This document shows, piece after piece, positions 41,581-50,407 of a stretch of DNA of 64,000 nucleotides; the stretch's first letter is position 1, and the number at the start of each line of letters is the position of its first letter. This DNA comes from Methylophilus glucosoxydans. Its GTDB lineage: Bacteria; Pseudomonadota; Gammaproteobacteria; Burkholderiales; Methylophilaceae. The stretch lies in the NCBI RefSeq assembly GCF_042676145.1, contig NZ_JBHTJW010000003.1:310001-374000 (forward strand), given 5' to 3'. Below the pieces are notes generated by a model. It was given only the letters and a program-made list of their open reading frames with translations, ran no database searches and was not told the DNA's origin. Position numbers and translations under genes: made by a program.

Positions 41581-43368
41581 TTACCGCTTTTTCGGTGGCA
41601 GCATATCGGTGATGGTGCCTTCCTTGAGTTCAGCGGCAAAGCATACTGTTTCAGACAAGGTGGGGTGAGCATGAATGGTCAGACCCAGGTCATGCGCATC
41701 GGCGCCCATTTCAATCGCCAGCACAGCTTCAGCCAGCAACTCGCCAGCATTGACGCCAACGATTCCGGCACCAATCACACGGTGAGTGTCTTTGTCGAAA
41801 ATCAGTTTGGTTGCGCCTTCGGTACGCGCGATAGACAAGGCGCGGCCACTGGCAGCCCACGGGAAGCTGGCTTTTTCGATCTCAATGCCTTTGGCTTTGG
41901 CTTCGGTTTCGGTGAGGCCCACCCAGGCCACTTCTGGGTCTGTATAGGCGACGGAAGGGATAACACTGGCGACAAATTCGACCTTGTGACCGGCAATCAC
42001 TTCTGCGGCTACTTTCGCTTCATGCGTGGCTTTATGGGCCAGCATGGGTTGGCCAACAATATCACCAATCGCAAAAATGTGTGGGACATTGGTACGCATT
42101 TGTTTGTCGACGCTAATGAAGCCACGGTCATCGACGGCCACGCCAGCATTTTCGGCACCAATATTTTTACCATTCGGGCGGCGACCAATAGAAACGAGCA
42201 CGCGGTCATATTTTTGCGTCTCTTGCGGCGCATTTGCACCTTCAAAGTCTACATAAATCCCATCCGCCTTGGCTTCGATCTTGGTGACTTTGGTCGACAA
42301 CATAATGCTTTCAAAACGTTTTTCCATGCGTTTTTGCAGTGGACGCACCAGGTCGCGGTCACAACCGGTAATCAGGCCGTCCATAAATTCCACCACGCTC
42401 ACTTTAGAGCCCAGCGCGTCGTAGACCGTCCCCATTTCGAGGCCGATAATGCCGCCGCCAATCACCAGCATACGGCCTGGGATATCGGCCAAAGCGAGTG
42501 CGCCAGTGGAGTCCATGATGCGTTCATCTTCAGGCGCCCCCGGAAATTTAGTGGCTTGTGAACCTGCGGCAATAATCGCATTCTCAAAACCGACCAGGGT
42601 GACTTTGCCATCGGCGCCGGTGACGGCAATCTGGTGTGGGCTAGTAAATTTACCGACGCCATTGACCACAGTGACACCGCGCGCCTTAGCCATCTGGCCC
42701 AAGCCACCAGTCAGCTTGCCGACGACATCGTTAGCTTTCCAGTTGCGCAGTTTGTCGAGATCAATGTCCGGTTTGCCAAAGCGCAAGCCATGGTGTTCGG
42801 TTTCTTGCGCTTCAGTAATGACTTTAGCCGTGTGTAACAAGGCTTTGGAAGGGATGCAGCCAACATTGAGGCAGACGCCACCAAGTGTTGGATAGCGTTC
42901 TACCAGAACCACTTTCAGGCCAAGGTCGGCTGCACGGAAGGCGGCAGTATAGCCGCCAGGCCCGGAGCCCAATACCATGACCTGGCAGGTGACATCATGA
43001 TTACCTGTCGGTACCGCTGGGGCAGGGGCTGCCGAAACTGGGGCAGCGGGCGCCGCTGTGGCGGTGGTTTGTGTGGCGGGTGTAGCAGCAGGTGCTACGG
43101 CAGGTTGTGCTGCTGTCGTGGTTGATTCAGCACTTTCCAGCAGCAAGATCAGGCTGCCTTTGGCGACTTTGTCACCCACCTTGATTTTTAACTCCTTGAC
43201 CACGCCAGCATGTGAGGAAGGAATGTCCATGGAAGCTTTGTCAGACTCCACAGTAATGAGGGAATCTTCTTTGGCCACGGTATCGCCGACGGCGACCAGC
43301 ACTTCAATCACATCGACACTGTCAAAATTGCCGATATCCGGCACCACTATTTCAACCATTTGACTCAT
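41581..43368 (-). CDS. lpdA: Dihydrolipoyl dehydrogenase (E3) with N-terminal lipoyl domain
   Basis: A 595-residue E3 of the pyruvate dehydrogenase complex. An N-terminal lipoyl domain (about 1-80; lipoylated lysine in VESDKASMDIPSS) is joined by an Ala/Pro/Thr linker (85-125) to a full flavoprotein disulfide reductase: FAD motif VLGSGPGGYTAAFRA, redox pair GGVCLNVGCIPSKALL, NAD motif VIGGGIIGLEMG and the C-terminal His-Glu of HAHPTLSE. It reoxidises dihydrolipoamide with NAD+. E3 with its own lipoyl domain occurs in several betaproteobacteria. Unusually, it lies about 10 kb from aceE-aceF on the same strand, with unrelated genes between. Confidence 0.95.
   Translation of the reverse strand: MSQMVEIVVPDIGNFDSVDVIEVLVAVGDTVAKEDSLITVESDKASMDIPSSHAGVVKELKIKVGDKVAKGSLILLLESAESTTTAAQPAVAPAATPATQTTATAAPAAPVSAAPAPAVPTGNHDVTCQVMVLGSGPGGYTAAFRAADLGLKVVLVERYPTLGGVCLNVGCIPSKALLHTAKVITEAQETEHHGLRFGKPDIDLDKLRNWKANDVVGKLTGGLGQMAKARGVTVVNGVGKFTSPHQIAVTGADGKVTLVGFENAIIAAGSQATKFPGAPEDERIMDSTGALALADIPGRMLVIGGGIIGLEMGTVYDALGSKVSVVEFMDGLITGCDRDLVRPLQKRMEKRFESIMLSTKVTKIEAKADGIYVDFEGANAPQETQKYDRVLVSIGRRPNGKNIGAENAGVAVDDRGFISVDKQMRTNVPHIFAIGDIVGQPMLAHKATHEAKVAAEVIAGHKVEFVASVIPSVAYTDPEVAWVGLTETEAKAKGIEIEKASFPWAASGRALSIARTEGATKLIFDKDTHRVIGAGIVGVNAGELLAEAVLAIEMGADAHDLGLTIHAHPTLSETVCFAAELKEGTITDMLPPKKR
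43194..43346 (-). repeat. Lipoyl-domain coding repeat, copy in lpdA
   Basis: These 153 bases match 54225-54377 in aceF without gaps; by eye I count about 26 differences (about 83% identity). Both copies encode the lipoyl domain around the ESDKASMDIPSS lipoylation site and are in the same orientation, 11 kb apart. Confidence 0.7.
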
Positions 43369-43478
43369 GAAAACCTTATATATGCGTTAGTTTTGCTATT
43401 TTATCACCAAAAGAACAACCGCACTTTTGGCTTGTCACTGCTTGATTGTCCCGATAGATGTTTCAATCGCATCGAGCA

Positions 43479-43952
43479 TCAGTGTTTACCGGGGGCGGTT
43501 GTGACTGGCTTAACCGCTGTGGCTGGCTTCATGGTGCAGGTTTCATGGCCGTAATTGCCGCCCGTATCATCTGGTTCGTAATAATCGTTTTTAAAGGTCC
43601 AGCCGGCCTTGCCCACTTTGCTGAATTGACCCATGCCGGTGGAGAATTCTGCATATTTGGCATCAGACAGTTTAAAGGTCATTGCCAACTGTTTGCCACG
43701 GGTAATGGCCTGGCCAGTGTAGCTTTGCTTGTTTTCCGTGTGTGTTGCCAGCTCGTAGACGGAAACTTGTGCTGTGCTGTTGCGGCGGTTCTTTTTGAGA
43801 TAAATGGTCACTTCATAATCGCCGACAGCAATATTGTTGCCTTTGCACAAATATTCACCACTGTAATCCGGTGACGCGGCAGGGGCTGAAAACGCAGTGG
43901 ATGAAAAGATTGCGAACAGACTAAAGGTGATTAAACAGGATTTAACGTTCAT
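43479..43952 (-). CDS. Small exported protein of unknown function
   Basis: A 157-residue protein with a Sec signal peptide (MNVKSCLITFSLFAIFSSTAFSA). The mature part starts SPDYSGEYLCKGNN and continues with alternating beta-type segments (YEVTIYLKKNRRN, GKQLAMTFKLSDAKYAEFSTG) and two cysteines that could form a disulfide (GEYLC and GHETC). No family is recognised. The ATG at 43952 was chosen because it begins the signal peptide; the longer frame adds 35 residues without one. It stands alone between lpdA and the divergent beta-glucan genes. Confidence 0.65.
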   Translation of the reverse strand: MNVKSCLITFSLFAIFSSTAFSAPAASPDYSGEYLCKGNNIAVGDYEVTIYLKKNRRNSTAQVSVYELATHTENKQSYTGQAITRGKQLAMTFKLSDAKYAEFSTGMGQFSKVGKAGWTFKNDYYEPDDTGGNYGHETCTMKPATAVKPVTTAPGKH

Positions 43953-44168
43953 ATGACTTCTGAAATAAATTTTTGGCGTGAGAAAGTTTAAAAGCCTGAG
44001 TTTTTTGCGAGACTTTTGAATACATTTCATCATAATTGCAATTACATAATTTACCAAGTCTCTTTTAGTGTTTTTGTCGCTTGCAGCTTGTAAAAGCAGG
44101 GCGCAAGCCTAGGTGATTTATGAGAGAATAGCCGCTATTTTTAGCAACCTCGTGACAAGGTGACCATA

Positions 44169-45773
44169 TTGCAGCGTTTGTTATCAAGAATTTCACCCAT
44201 CGTCTGGCTGACCTTGTTTTTACTTGGCTCCGTTTACTACGTCTGGCGATTGCAGCAACCACAAGTGTTGCTTGAGGTGGATGCGGATGCGTTGCCCCTG
44301 CAATGCATCTCTTATTCGCCTTATTACAAGCCTGGCATGAGTCCGCTGGTCAAGGATATGCATGTCGATCCGCTGCAGATTGAGCAGGATTTACAAGCCT
44401 TGTCCAAAGTCACGCGCTGTGTGCGCACTTATTCGGTCGGCCAGGGGATGGATTATGTGCCCAAGGCTGCGCAAAAACTGGGCATGAAAGTCATTCTTGG
44501 CGTCTGGATCGGCTGGCTGGAAGATCTCAACCAGGCAGAGCTCAAGCTAGCGGTGCAGCAAGCGAACCAGTATCCGGAGACCGTGCGTGGCATTGTGGTA
44601 GGGAACGAGGTCTTGTTGCGCGGCGAGCAGTCCGAGCCCAAGATGCATGGCTACCTGCAATGGGTGAAAGCCAATACCAAGGTGCCAGTCACCTATGCCG
44701 ATGTGTGGGAGTTTTGGCTCAAGCATCCTACTTTAGAGCAGGACGTGGACTTCGTCACCGTGCATATTCTGCCCTATTGGGAAGATAAGCCGGTTGCCAT
44801 TGATCAGGCGGTTGCCCATACCGCCTCGGTGATGGGACATTTGGGTACAGTCTTTAAAAAACCTATTTTGATTGGTGAAACCGGCTGGCCATCGCAAGGT
44901 CGCCAACGCTTCTGGGCCAAGCCGAGCGCGATCAATCAAGCCAAATATATGCGTGGTTTTTTGCAGGCCGCCAAGCAGAGTCAATGGCAATATAACGTGA
45001 TTGAAGCCGTGGATCAGCCTTGGAAGCGTGAGCTGGAGGGCACGGTCGGGGGGTATTGGGGCGTGCTTGATACGGACCTAAAACCCAAATTCAGCTTGCA
45101 GGGAGCGATGGCTGAGCGTGCAGATGGCTTGAAACCCTATCTGGCCGCGCTCGGGCTGGGGCTGCTACTCGTTGCCTATGGATTTTATCGCCATCGCCCA
45201 GCGAATCAATTGGCGGTACTCGCATTAAGCGGCATGCTGCTAGGCTTACATGCCTATCTGCAACTGGAATATGTACACTTGGCGGCCCGTAATTCTCTAG
45301 AGCTGAGCATGCTGGCTGGGCTTGCCGTGCTGGGTTGGGGGCTGCTTGGCTTGCAGCTCAGGCACTGGCTGGGGTTGAACGCAAAAGCTTGCCTGGAACA
45401 AGCCGCGCTCCGACTGCTGGCGGTCGGATTCTTGCTGACCAGTGGCGCGCTTGCAGTTAATGGGCGCTATCTGGATTTCCCCATCATCTTGGTCTGCCTG
45501 CCATTGGTCGCGATCATGATTTCTTTATTAATGCCACGCGCTCAGACTGGTCAAACAGGGGCCGTCAATGCTGGATTCTGGCTCGTGGCTGCACTGCTGG
45601 TCATGGCTGCCAATTGCGCCGTGGCCGTGGCGATCATGGAGCCAGGGAATACCATGGCCTGGTGGTGGACTGCTGTCTGCGGTGTTGCCTTGCTGATATT
45701 ACCTCTCAGAAGCCTACAAGTAGGTATTCCGCTGACAGCCAACGCTGCTGATTCAGCGTATCATTCAGTTTAA
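44169..45773 (+). CDS. GH17 membrane-anchored beta-1,3-glucan-active enzyme with C-terminal membrane domain
   Basis: The product (about 534 residues) has an N-terminal membrane anchor (residues about 9-26), a periplasmic GH17 TIM barrel (about 40-310) and a C-terminal bundle of some seven hydrophobic helices. The catalytic acid/base lies in VVGNEVLLRGE and the nucleophile in LIGETGWPSQGR, both GH17 hallmarks. In proteobacteria such GH17 proteins act as beta-1,3-glucan transglycosylases or glucanases alongside an NdvB-like synthase, which is what follows 34 nt downstream. The start is uncertain: I favour TTG at 44169, five bases after an AAGGTGA ribosome-binding site, over GTG at 44160, which overlaps that site. 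Confidence 0.82.
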   Translation: MQRLLSRISPIVWLTLFLLGSVYYVWRLQQPQVLLEVDADALPLQCISYSPYYKPGMSPLVKDMHVDPLQIEQDLQALSKVTRCVRTYSVGQGMDYVPKAAQKLGMKVILGVWIGWLEDLNQAELKLAVQQANQYPETVRGIVVGNEVLLRGEQSEPKMHGYLQWVKANTKVPVTYADVWEFWLKHPTLEQDVDFVTVHILPYWEDKPVAIDQAVAHTASVMGHLGTVFKKPILIGETGWPSQGRQRFWAKPSAINQAKYMRGFLQAAKQSQWQYNVIEAVDQPWKRELEGTVGGYWGVLDTDLKPKFSLQGAMAERADGLKPYLAALGLGLLLVAYGFYRHRPANQLAVLALSGMLLGLHAYLQLEYVHLAARNSLELSMLAGLAVLGWGLLGLQLRHWLGLNAKACLEQAALRLLAVGFLLTSGALAVNGRYLDFPIILVCLPLVAIMISLLMPRAQTGQTGAVNAGFWLVAALLVMAANCAVAVAIMEPGNTMAWWWTAVCGVALLILPLRSLQVGIPLTANAADSAYHSV

Positions 45774-45807
45774 AACAATAACTCATCAATAACGGGAAGT
45801 GTGAGAA

Positions 45808-48369
45808 GTGATCGTTTCATGGTTTAAAAAATTGCTGCCAAGTCTGGCGTTTGCGATAGTCTTTTCAGCATTGCATTTTGGCCTCTGGACGCTGGCCAAC
45901 CGGGCGCTGCCACTGATCAGTGTCAAGCCGGAAGTCAATGGATTTGCCTATACCGGTTACCGGGCCAACCAAAGCCCGCTCGAAGGGCAGCATCCGAACA
46001 CCGCCGAACTGGCGCAAGATCTCGACCTCATGCATAAACATACGCGCCACATTCGTATGTATTCATCACTGGATTTGAACGAGGTGATCCCGCTGGCCGC
46101 CAAGCGCAATATGAATGTGATTGCGGGGGCCTGGATAGATGCAGACAAGCAGAAAAATACGCGGGAAGTGTCTGCCTTGCTCGAAAAGCTGGAAAATTAC
46201 AGCAATATTGACCGTGTGATTGTTGGCAACGAATCGCTGTTGCGTAACGATTTGCCAGTTCCGTCCTTGATTGAATACCTGGATTTTGTCCGCGAACATA
46301 GCAATGTGCCAGTGTCTACCGCCGAGCCTTGGCATGTCTGGCTCAAACACCCGGAGTTGGTGAAGCATGTGGATTATATTGCGGTACACCTGTTGCCTTA
46401 CCATGAAGGCGTGCCCGTTGAAAAAGCCGTGCAATACACCATTGAACGCTATAACCAGCTCATGGAAGCTTATCCTCGTAAAAAAATCGTGATCACCGAG
46501 GTAGGCTGGCCCAGTCGTGGTCCAGCGATTGGCGCTTCTGTCGCCAGCGAAGTCAACCAGGCGCGTTTTATCCGCGAGTTCCTGGCCCGTAACTCCATTG
46601 AGGATCTGGATTTTTACCTGATGGAAGCGTTTGACCAGCCCTGGAAAGTTGCGCTGGAGGGCTGGGCGGGTGCCTATTGGGGCATGTATAACGCTGATCG
46701 TCACCAGAAATACTCCCTGCAAGACGCGGTACCACCGAATACGCGCTGGATTGCCAAAGCCACTTGGTCTACGGTGCTGGCATTTATCCCGATGATGTTT
46801 ATTGCCTGGCGCTTTAAGCACTGGGGCATAGGTGGCGTATTGTCGATGGCAGTGTTGTTTCAGGCCTGTATCACGACCTTGACCATTGCCTGGAATCTGC
46901 CAGGGGACTACTACTACACCTTGCGCGATTTTGTGGTGCTGATCGGGCTGATATTGGGTATTGCACTGACCTCGATGGTGTTGATGATCTACGCCGCCGA
47001 ATTTAGTGAGGTCATGTTTAAACCTTACTGGCGACGGTTCTTTAAACGCGCCCAGCCATTACCTGCCGATCAGGAGTTATTTGTCTCTATCCACCTGGCC
47101 TGTTACAACGAGCCGCCAGAAATGGTCATTGCCACGATTGATAGCCTGCGTAATCTGAACTACACGCATTATGAGGTGATCGTGGTGGATAACAACACCA
47201 AGGATGAGGCGAAATGGAAGCCGCTTGAGGCTTATATGGCGAATATGCCAGATAACTTCCATTTTTATCACTTGCCTTCCTGGCCAGGCTTTAAAGCGGG
47301 CGCGCTGAATTTTGCACTGGATAAAACCCACCCGGATGCGCAAGTGGTGGGGGTAGTCGATGCAGACTATGTGGTGACACCAGACTGGTTGTCCGACCTC
47401 GTCCCTCATTTTCAGGAATCGCAAGTGGCGGTCGTACAAGCACCACAAGCCCACCGTGAATGGGAAAATCATTTCTTCCACCGCATGTGTAACTGGGAGT
47501 TTGAAGGTTTCTTCCGCATTGGCATGCATCACCGCCATGAGCGTAATGCGCTGATCCAGCATGGCACCATGACACTGATCCGCCGTGAGTCGTTGCAAAC
47601 GCTGGGCGGCTGGTCTGAGTGGTGTATTTGTGAGGATACCGAACTTGGGTTGCGATTGCTCGAGAGAAACATGGAGTTGCGTTATATTGATGAAACCTTT
47701 GGGCGTGGCTTAACACCGGCCAACTTCAAAGCCTTGAAATCACAACGTAATCGCTGGGCATTTGGGGCGATGCAAATACTTAAACATCACATGCCAAAGT
47801 TGTTGGGTAAATCATCACTCAACTTTAGTCAGCGCTACCATTTTTTGACTGGCTGGTTTGGCTGGTTTGGGGAGGCCTTGCAACTGATCTTCACCATCGG
47901 TTCTATCGGCTGGACGATTGCCATGTTGGCATTCCCTAAATACTTCAGTTTGCCAGTGGTGGTCATGATTGTTCCCATACTGTGTTTCCTGGCGATCAAG
48001 GCCATTCTGGGACCAGTCTTGTACCGCAAAACCATGCATTGCAGCTGGATGGATATCTTTGGCGCTTCACTGGCCAGCTTGGGTTTATCACATGCCATTG
48101 CTCGGGGTATCATCAGTGGCCTGACACACAAGGCAGGCGTCTTTGTCGTGACGAATAAAACCAAAGCCAAACTTAGTAATTGGCAGCTGATCGCGCCAAT
48201 CAAGGAGGAGTTGACGATTCTGATCTCTCTGTTGCTCAGCGCAGCAGCCATGTTGTATTCGCGCGGTTTTAGCAACCTGGATGCGCAATTGTGGGTTTCC
48301 ATGCTGGCGCTGCAATCCCTGCCGTACTGGAGTGCGTTGGCATGCCAGTGGATATCGGAACGCAAGTAG
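45808..48369 (+). CDS. GH17-GT2 fusion, NdvB-like beta-1,3-glucan synthase/transglycosylase
   Basis: An 853-residue membrane protein. After an N-terminal helix (about 9-30) comes a GH17 domain (about 40-310) with both catalytic glutamates (VIVGNESLLRND and VITEVGWPSRG). Three membrane helices follow (about 318-400), then a processive GT2 domain (about 425-660) with VSIHLACYNEP, the DxD motif in GVVDADYVV, the TED-type ICEDTELGLRL and the QxxRW-type SQRNRWAFG; further helices end the protein. The order equals the Pseudomonas aeruginosa NdvB type linked to periplasmic (cyclic) beta-glucans. It would polymerise UDP-glucose in the membrane and process the chain outside. The start is GTG at 45808. 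Its 3' end overlaps the next gene by 28 nt. Confidence 0.88.
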   Translation: MIVSWFKKLLPSLAFAIVFSALHFGLWTLANRALPLISVKPEVNGFAYTGYRANQSPLEGQHPNTAELAQDLDLMHKHTRHIRMYSSLDLNEVIPLAAKRNMNVIAGAWIDADKQKNTREVSALLEKLENYSNIDRVIVGNESLLRNDLPVPSLIEYLDFVREHSNVPVSTAEPWHVWLKHPELVKHVDYIAVHLLPYHEGVPVEKAVQYTIERYNQLMEAYPRKKIVITEVGWPSRGPAIGASVASEVNQARFIREFLARNSIEDLDFYLMEAFDQPWKVALEGWAGAYWGMYNADRHQKYSLQDAVPPNTRWIAKATWSTVLAFIPMMFIAWRFKHWGIGGVLSMAVLFQACITTLTIAWNLPGDYYYTLRDFVVLIGLILGIALTSMVLMIYAAEFSEVMFKPYWRRFFKRAQPLPADQELFVSIHLACYNEPPEMVIATIDSLRNLNYTHYEVIVVDNNTKDEAKWKPLEAYMANMPDNFHFYHLPSWPGFKAGALNFALDKTHPDAQVVGVVDADYVVTPDWLSDLVPHFQESQVAVVQAPQAHREWENHFFHRMCNWEFEGFFRIGMHHRHERNALIQHGTMTLIRRESLQTLGGWSEWCICEDTELGLRLLERNMELRYIDETFGRGLTPANFKALKSQRNRWAFGAMQILKHHMPKLLGKSSLNFSQRYHFLTGWFGWFGEALQLIFTIGSIGWTIAMLAFPKYFSLPVVVMIVPILCFLAIKAILGPVLYRKTMHCSWMDIFGASLASLGLSHAIARGIISGLTHKAGVFVVTNKTKAKLSNWQLIAPIKEELTILISLLLSAAAMLYSRGFSNLDAQLWVSMLALQSLPYWSALACQWISERK

Positions 48370-49502
48370 ACCAATTAGCGCAAGACCATCTTGATGCTTT
48401 TCCACCCGAGCGGGTGGAAAAGCCACTTATATACAAAGGACGTGCGGCCAGCAGCAATCAGGTCAGCCGCTTTGATCCACATCGCCGCGAAATCATAGAT
48501 GACGGCTGGGGCAGTCTGGATGAAGAGGCGCCGGCCCTACGCACAGAAGTCATGCTGGATGCGGCTAAAAGCATCATCAATTACATTCAATCTCCCGATC
48601 TGCCGTTTGATCGTACCCTGAATCATTACCGTGGCTGTGAGCATGGCTGTATTTATTGCTATGCCAGACCCACGCATGCCTATCTGGGGCTTTCTCCCGG
48701 CCTCGATTTTGAGTCACGCTTGCTTATGAAGGCGGAGGCTGCCGAGCTCCTGAAAAAGGAATTGGCACACCCCAAATACCGCTGTGCGCCGATTGCCATC
48801 GGTATGAATACGGACAGCTACCAACCCATAGAGCGTGAATATCAACTGACGCGCCAAGTGATTCAGGTGCTGAGCGACGCCAATCATCCCTTTAGCCTTG
48901 TCACCAAGTCCTCACTGGTTGAGCGTGATATTGACCTGATTGCGCCTATGGCTGCCAAGGGGTTGGCCAGTATTTATCTGAGTATTACCACGTTAGATCG
49001 TCAGATTGCCAGACGACTGGAACCGCGGGCAGCCGCGCCTGAGCGTCGTTTTGAAACACTGCGTAAACTGAGTACAGCAGGTATTCCAACCGGCGTGATG
49101 GTGGCGCCGGTGATTCCGGCCTTAACAGACTGTGATATGGAAAAGATTCTTGAACAGGCGTATCAGGCAGGCGCGCGCAAGGCGGGCTATGTGTTTTTGC
49201 GCTTGCCGCATGAATTAAGTGATTTATTCCAGGCGTGGTTGCAACAATATTTTCCACTCAAGGCCGACCATGTCATGAGCTTAATCAAGCAAAGCCGCGG
49301 CGGTAAAACCTATCAAAGTGGTTTTGGTCAGCGCATGCGTGGTGAGGGCATATTTGCCGACCTGCTGGCGCATCGTTTTAAACTTAGTTGCCAGAAATTG
49401 GGCATGTCAGGCGAGCGGCTTGATTTGCGCACGGATTTGTTCTCTGCTGATCCTAGCTGGGGGCGTGCTATTAAGCCTCAACAACAATTCTCATTGTTCT
49501 AA
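48342..49502 (+). CDS. PA0069-family radical SAM protein
   Basis: A 386-residue radical SAM protein with the iron-sulfur cluster motif CEHGCIYCYAR (CxxxCxxC) near residue 97, preceded by LPFDRTLNHYRG. FDPHRREIIDDGW near the N-terminus, TKSSLVERDIDLI and VMVAPVIPALTD are typical of the PA0069 / SplB-like uncharacterised group. Substrate and product are unknown. I start it at ATG 48342 (MPVDIGTQVDQL), which overlaps the preceding synthase by 28 nt; the 17-residue longer frame is all within the synthase gene. Its overlap with the glucan gene suggests co-transcription but not a shared pathway. Confidence 0.88.
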   Translation: MPVDIGTQVDQLAQDHLDAFPPERVEKPLIYKGRAASSNQVSRFDPHRREIIDDGWGSLDEEAPALRTEVMLDAAKSIINYIQSPDLPFDRTLNHYRGCEHGCIYCYARPTHAYLGLSPGLDFESRLLMKAEAAELLKKELAHPKYRCAPIAIGMNTDSYQPIEREYQLTRQVIQVLSDANHPFSLVTKSSLVERDIDLIAPMAAKGLASIYLSITTLDRQIARRLEPRAAAPERRFETLRKLSTAGIPTGVMVAPVIPALTDCDMEKILEQAYQAGARKAGYVFLRLPHELSDLFQAWLQQYFPLKADHVMSLIKQSRGGKTYQSGFGQRMRGEGIFADLLAHRFKLSCQKLGMSGERLDLRTDLFSADPSWGRAIKPQQQFSLF

Positions 49503-49535
49503 AAAATATTGATCACTATCGTCGGTATGCATTGA

Positions 49536-49563
49536 TTGAGATATAATTGCGTCTTATTCTCAA
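49536..49563. promoter_or_regulatory. Inverted repeat upstream of the PepSY gene, possible Fur-type site
   Basis: TTGAGA (49536-49541) and TTCTCAA (49557-49563) are inverted around an AT-rich centre. GAGA/TTCTC halves occur in Fur operators but the spacing here is longer than the classical 19-bp box, so Fur control is only suggested. It lies about 80 bp upstream of the gene. Confidence 0.3.
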
Positions 49564-49644
49564 TTAATAGCAACCCGAAATGTTTTATCGAAAGACACGA
49601 TTGTCGCTGGTTGAGATTTTCACATCATTCTCAGAAAGCGCTTA

Positions 49645-50304
49645 GTGCAACATCCACGCCAACTCTCAGCCAATGCCCAACGTGCAAAAACCATCCGCTG
49701 GTTACGACAGGTGCATGGATGGTTAGGTTTATGGGGAGCATTACTGGGGTTGCTGTTTGGCGTCACCGGGATTCTGCTGGATCACCGCAATACCCTTAAA
49801 ATCCCTGCAGTTCAAATCGAGCAAAAAGAAATTCAGCTGACAGTCCCCGCTGCTTATACCGCGACAAAGCAGGACTTTGTTCGATACCTGCAACAGACAT
49901 TTGAGATTGACCATGCGCCTTTTCAAAAGAAGGCCAAGCCTGCATTCAAGACCAAATCTTCCGCACGGTTTATGGGTAAAACCTTAGCGCAGCCAGAAAA
50001 ATGGGAAGTCGAATTCCGTATGCCGCAACTAAAACTTACCGCAGAGTACGTGGTGGGTAATGAATATGCGCTGGTACGCAAGGAAGAGGTAAATGCCTGG
50101 GGATTTTTGACCAACCTGCACAAAGGGACGGGCGCAAGTGTGGGTTGGGTACTTATGGCTGATACGTTGGCGGGTGGGCTGATTGTGTTGTCTATCACGG
50201 GTGTATTGCTCTGGACCAAAATGCGTCAGTCAAGATTGATATTGGCGGGATTGATGGGGAGCTCTTTGATAATGGGCGTGTGGTTGACACTGGCGATGTT
50301 GTAA
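49645..50304 (+). CDS. PepSY-associated transmembrane protein
   Basis: A 219-residue protein with a first membrane helix at about 30-48 (HGWLGLWGALLGLLFGVTGILLDHR, split at LLFG), a periplasmic middle part, then a helix pair near 170-190 and 197-217, with NLHKGTGASVGWVLMADTLAGG before the pair. The HxWxG start and the LHKG motif are hallmarks of PepSY-associated TM proteins, a family often next to TonB-dependent siderophore receptors and thought to help in periplasmic iron-siderophore reduction. The apparent start is GTG at 49645; no ATG precedes the first helix. It lies about 100 bp upstream of the receptor gene. Confidence 0.8.
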   Translation: MQHPRQLSANAQRAKTIRWLRQVHGWLGLWGALLGLLFGVTGILLDHRNTLKIPAVQIEQKEIQLTVPAAYTATKQDFVRYLQQTFEIDHAPFQKKAKPAFKTKSSARFMGKTLAQPEKWEVEFRMPQLKLTAEYVVGNEYALVRKEEVNAWGFLTNLHKGTGASVGWVLMADTLAGGLIVLSITGVLLWTKMRQSRLILAGLMGSSLIMGVWLTLAML

Positions 50305-50372
50305 CCATTGCTTGGAAAGTATTTAAGTAGCGCTTACGCTGTGGTTAGTTGGATTTATGTTAATATATTGAA

Positions 50373-50387
50373 TGATAATGATTATTA
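50373..50387 (+). promoter_or_regulatory. Fur box upstream of the TonB-dependent receptor
   Basis: TGATAAT-G-ATTATTA matches the 7-1-7 Fur operator TGATAATnATTATCA at 13 of 14 arm positions. It ends 20 bp before the receptor start, where it would block transcription initiation when iron is sufficient. The fur gene itself lies at 13670-14092. Confidence 0.8.
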
Positions 50388-50407
50388 TTTAATATAGAGA
50401 GTGATCC

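Noticed and set aside
41563..42561. 332-codon plus-strand open frame opposite lpdA
   Set aside because: Shadow frame created by the codon bias of lpdA; lpdA motifs on the minus strand are unambiguous.
46066..46821. 251-codon minus-strand frame opposite the GH17-GT2 gene
   Set aside because: Antisense shadow; the plus strand carries both GH17 glutamate motifs here.
49536..49799. 87-codon frame overlapping the start of the PepSY gene
   Set aside because: It is in another frame than the clear PepSY helix motif and overlaps its coding region.
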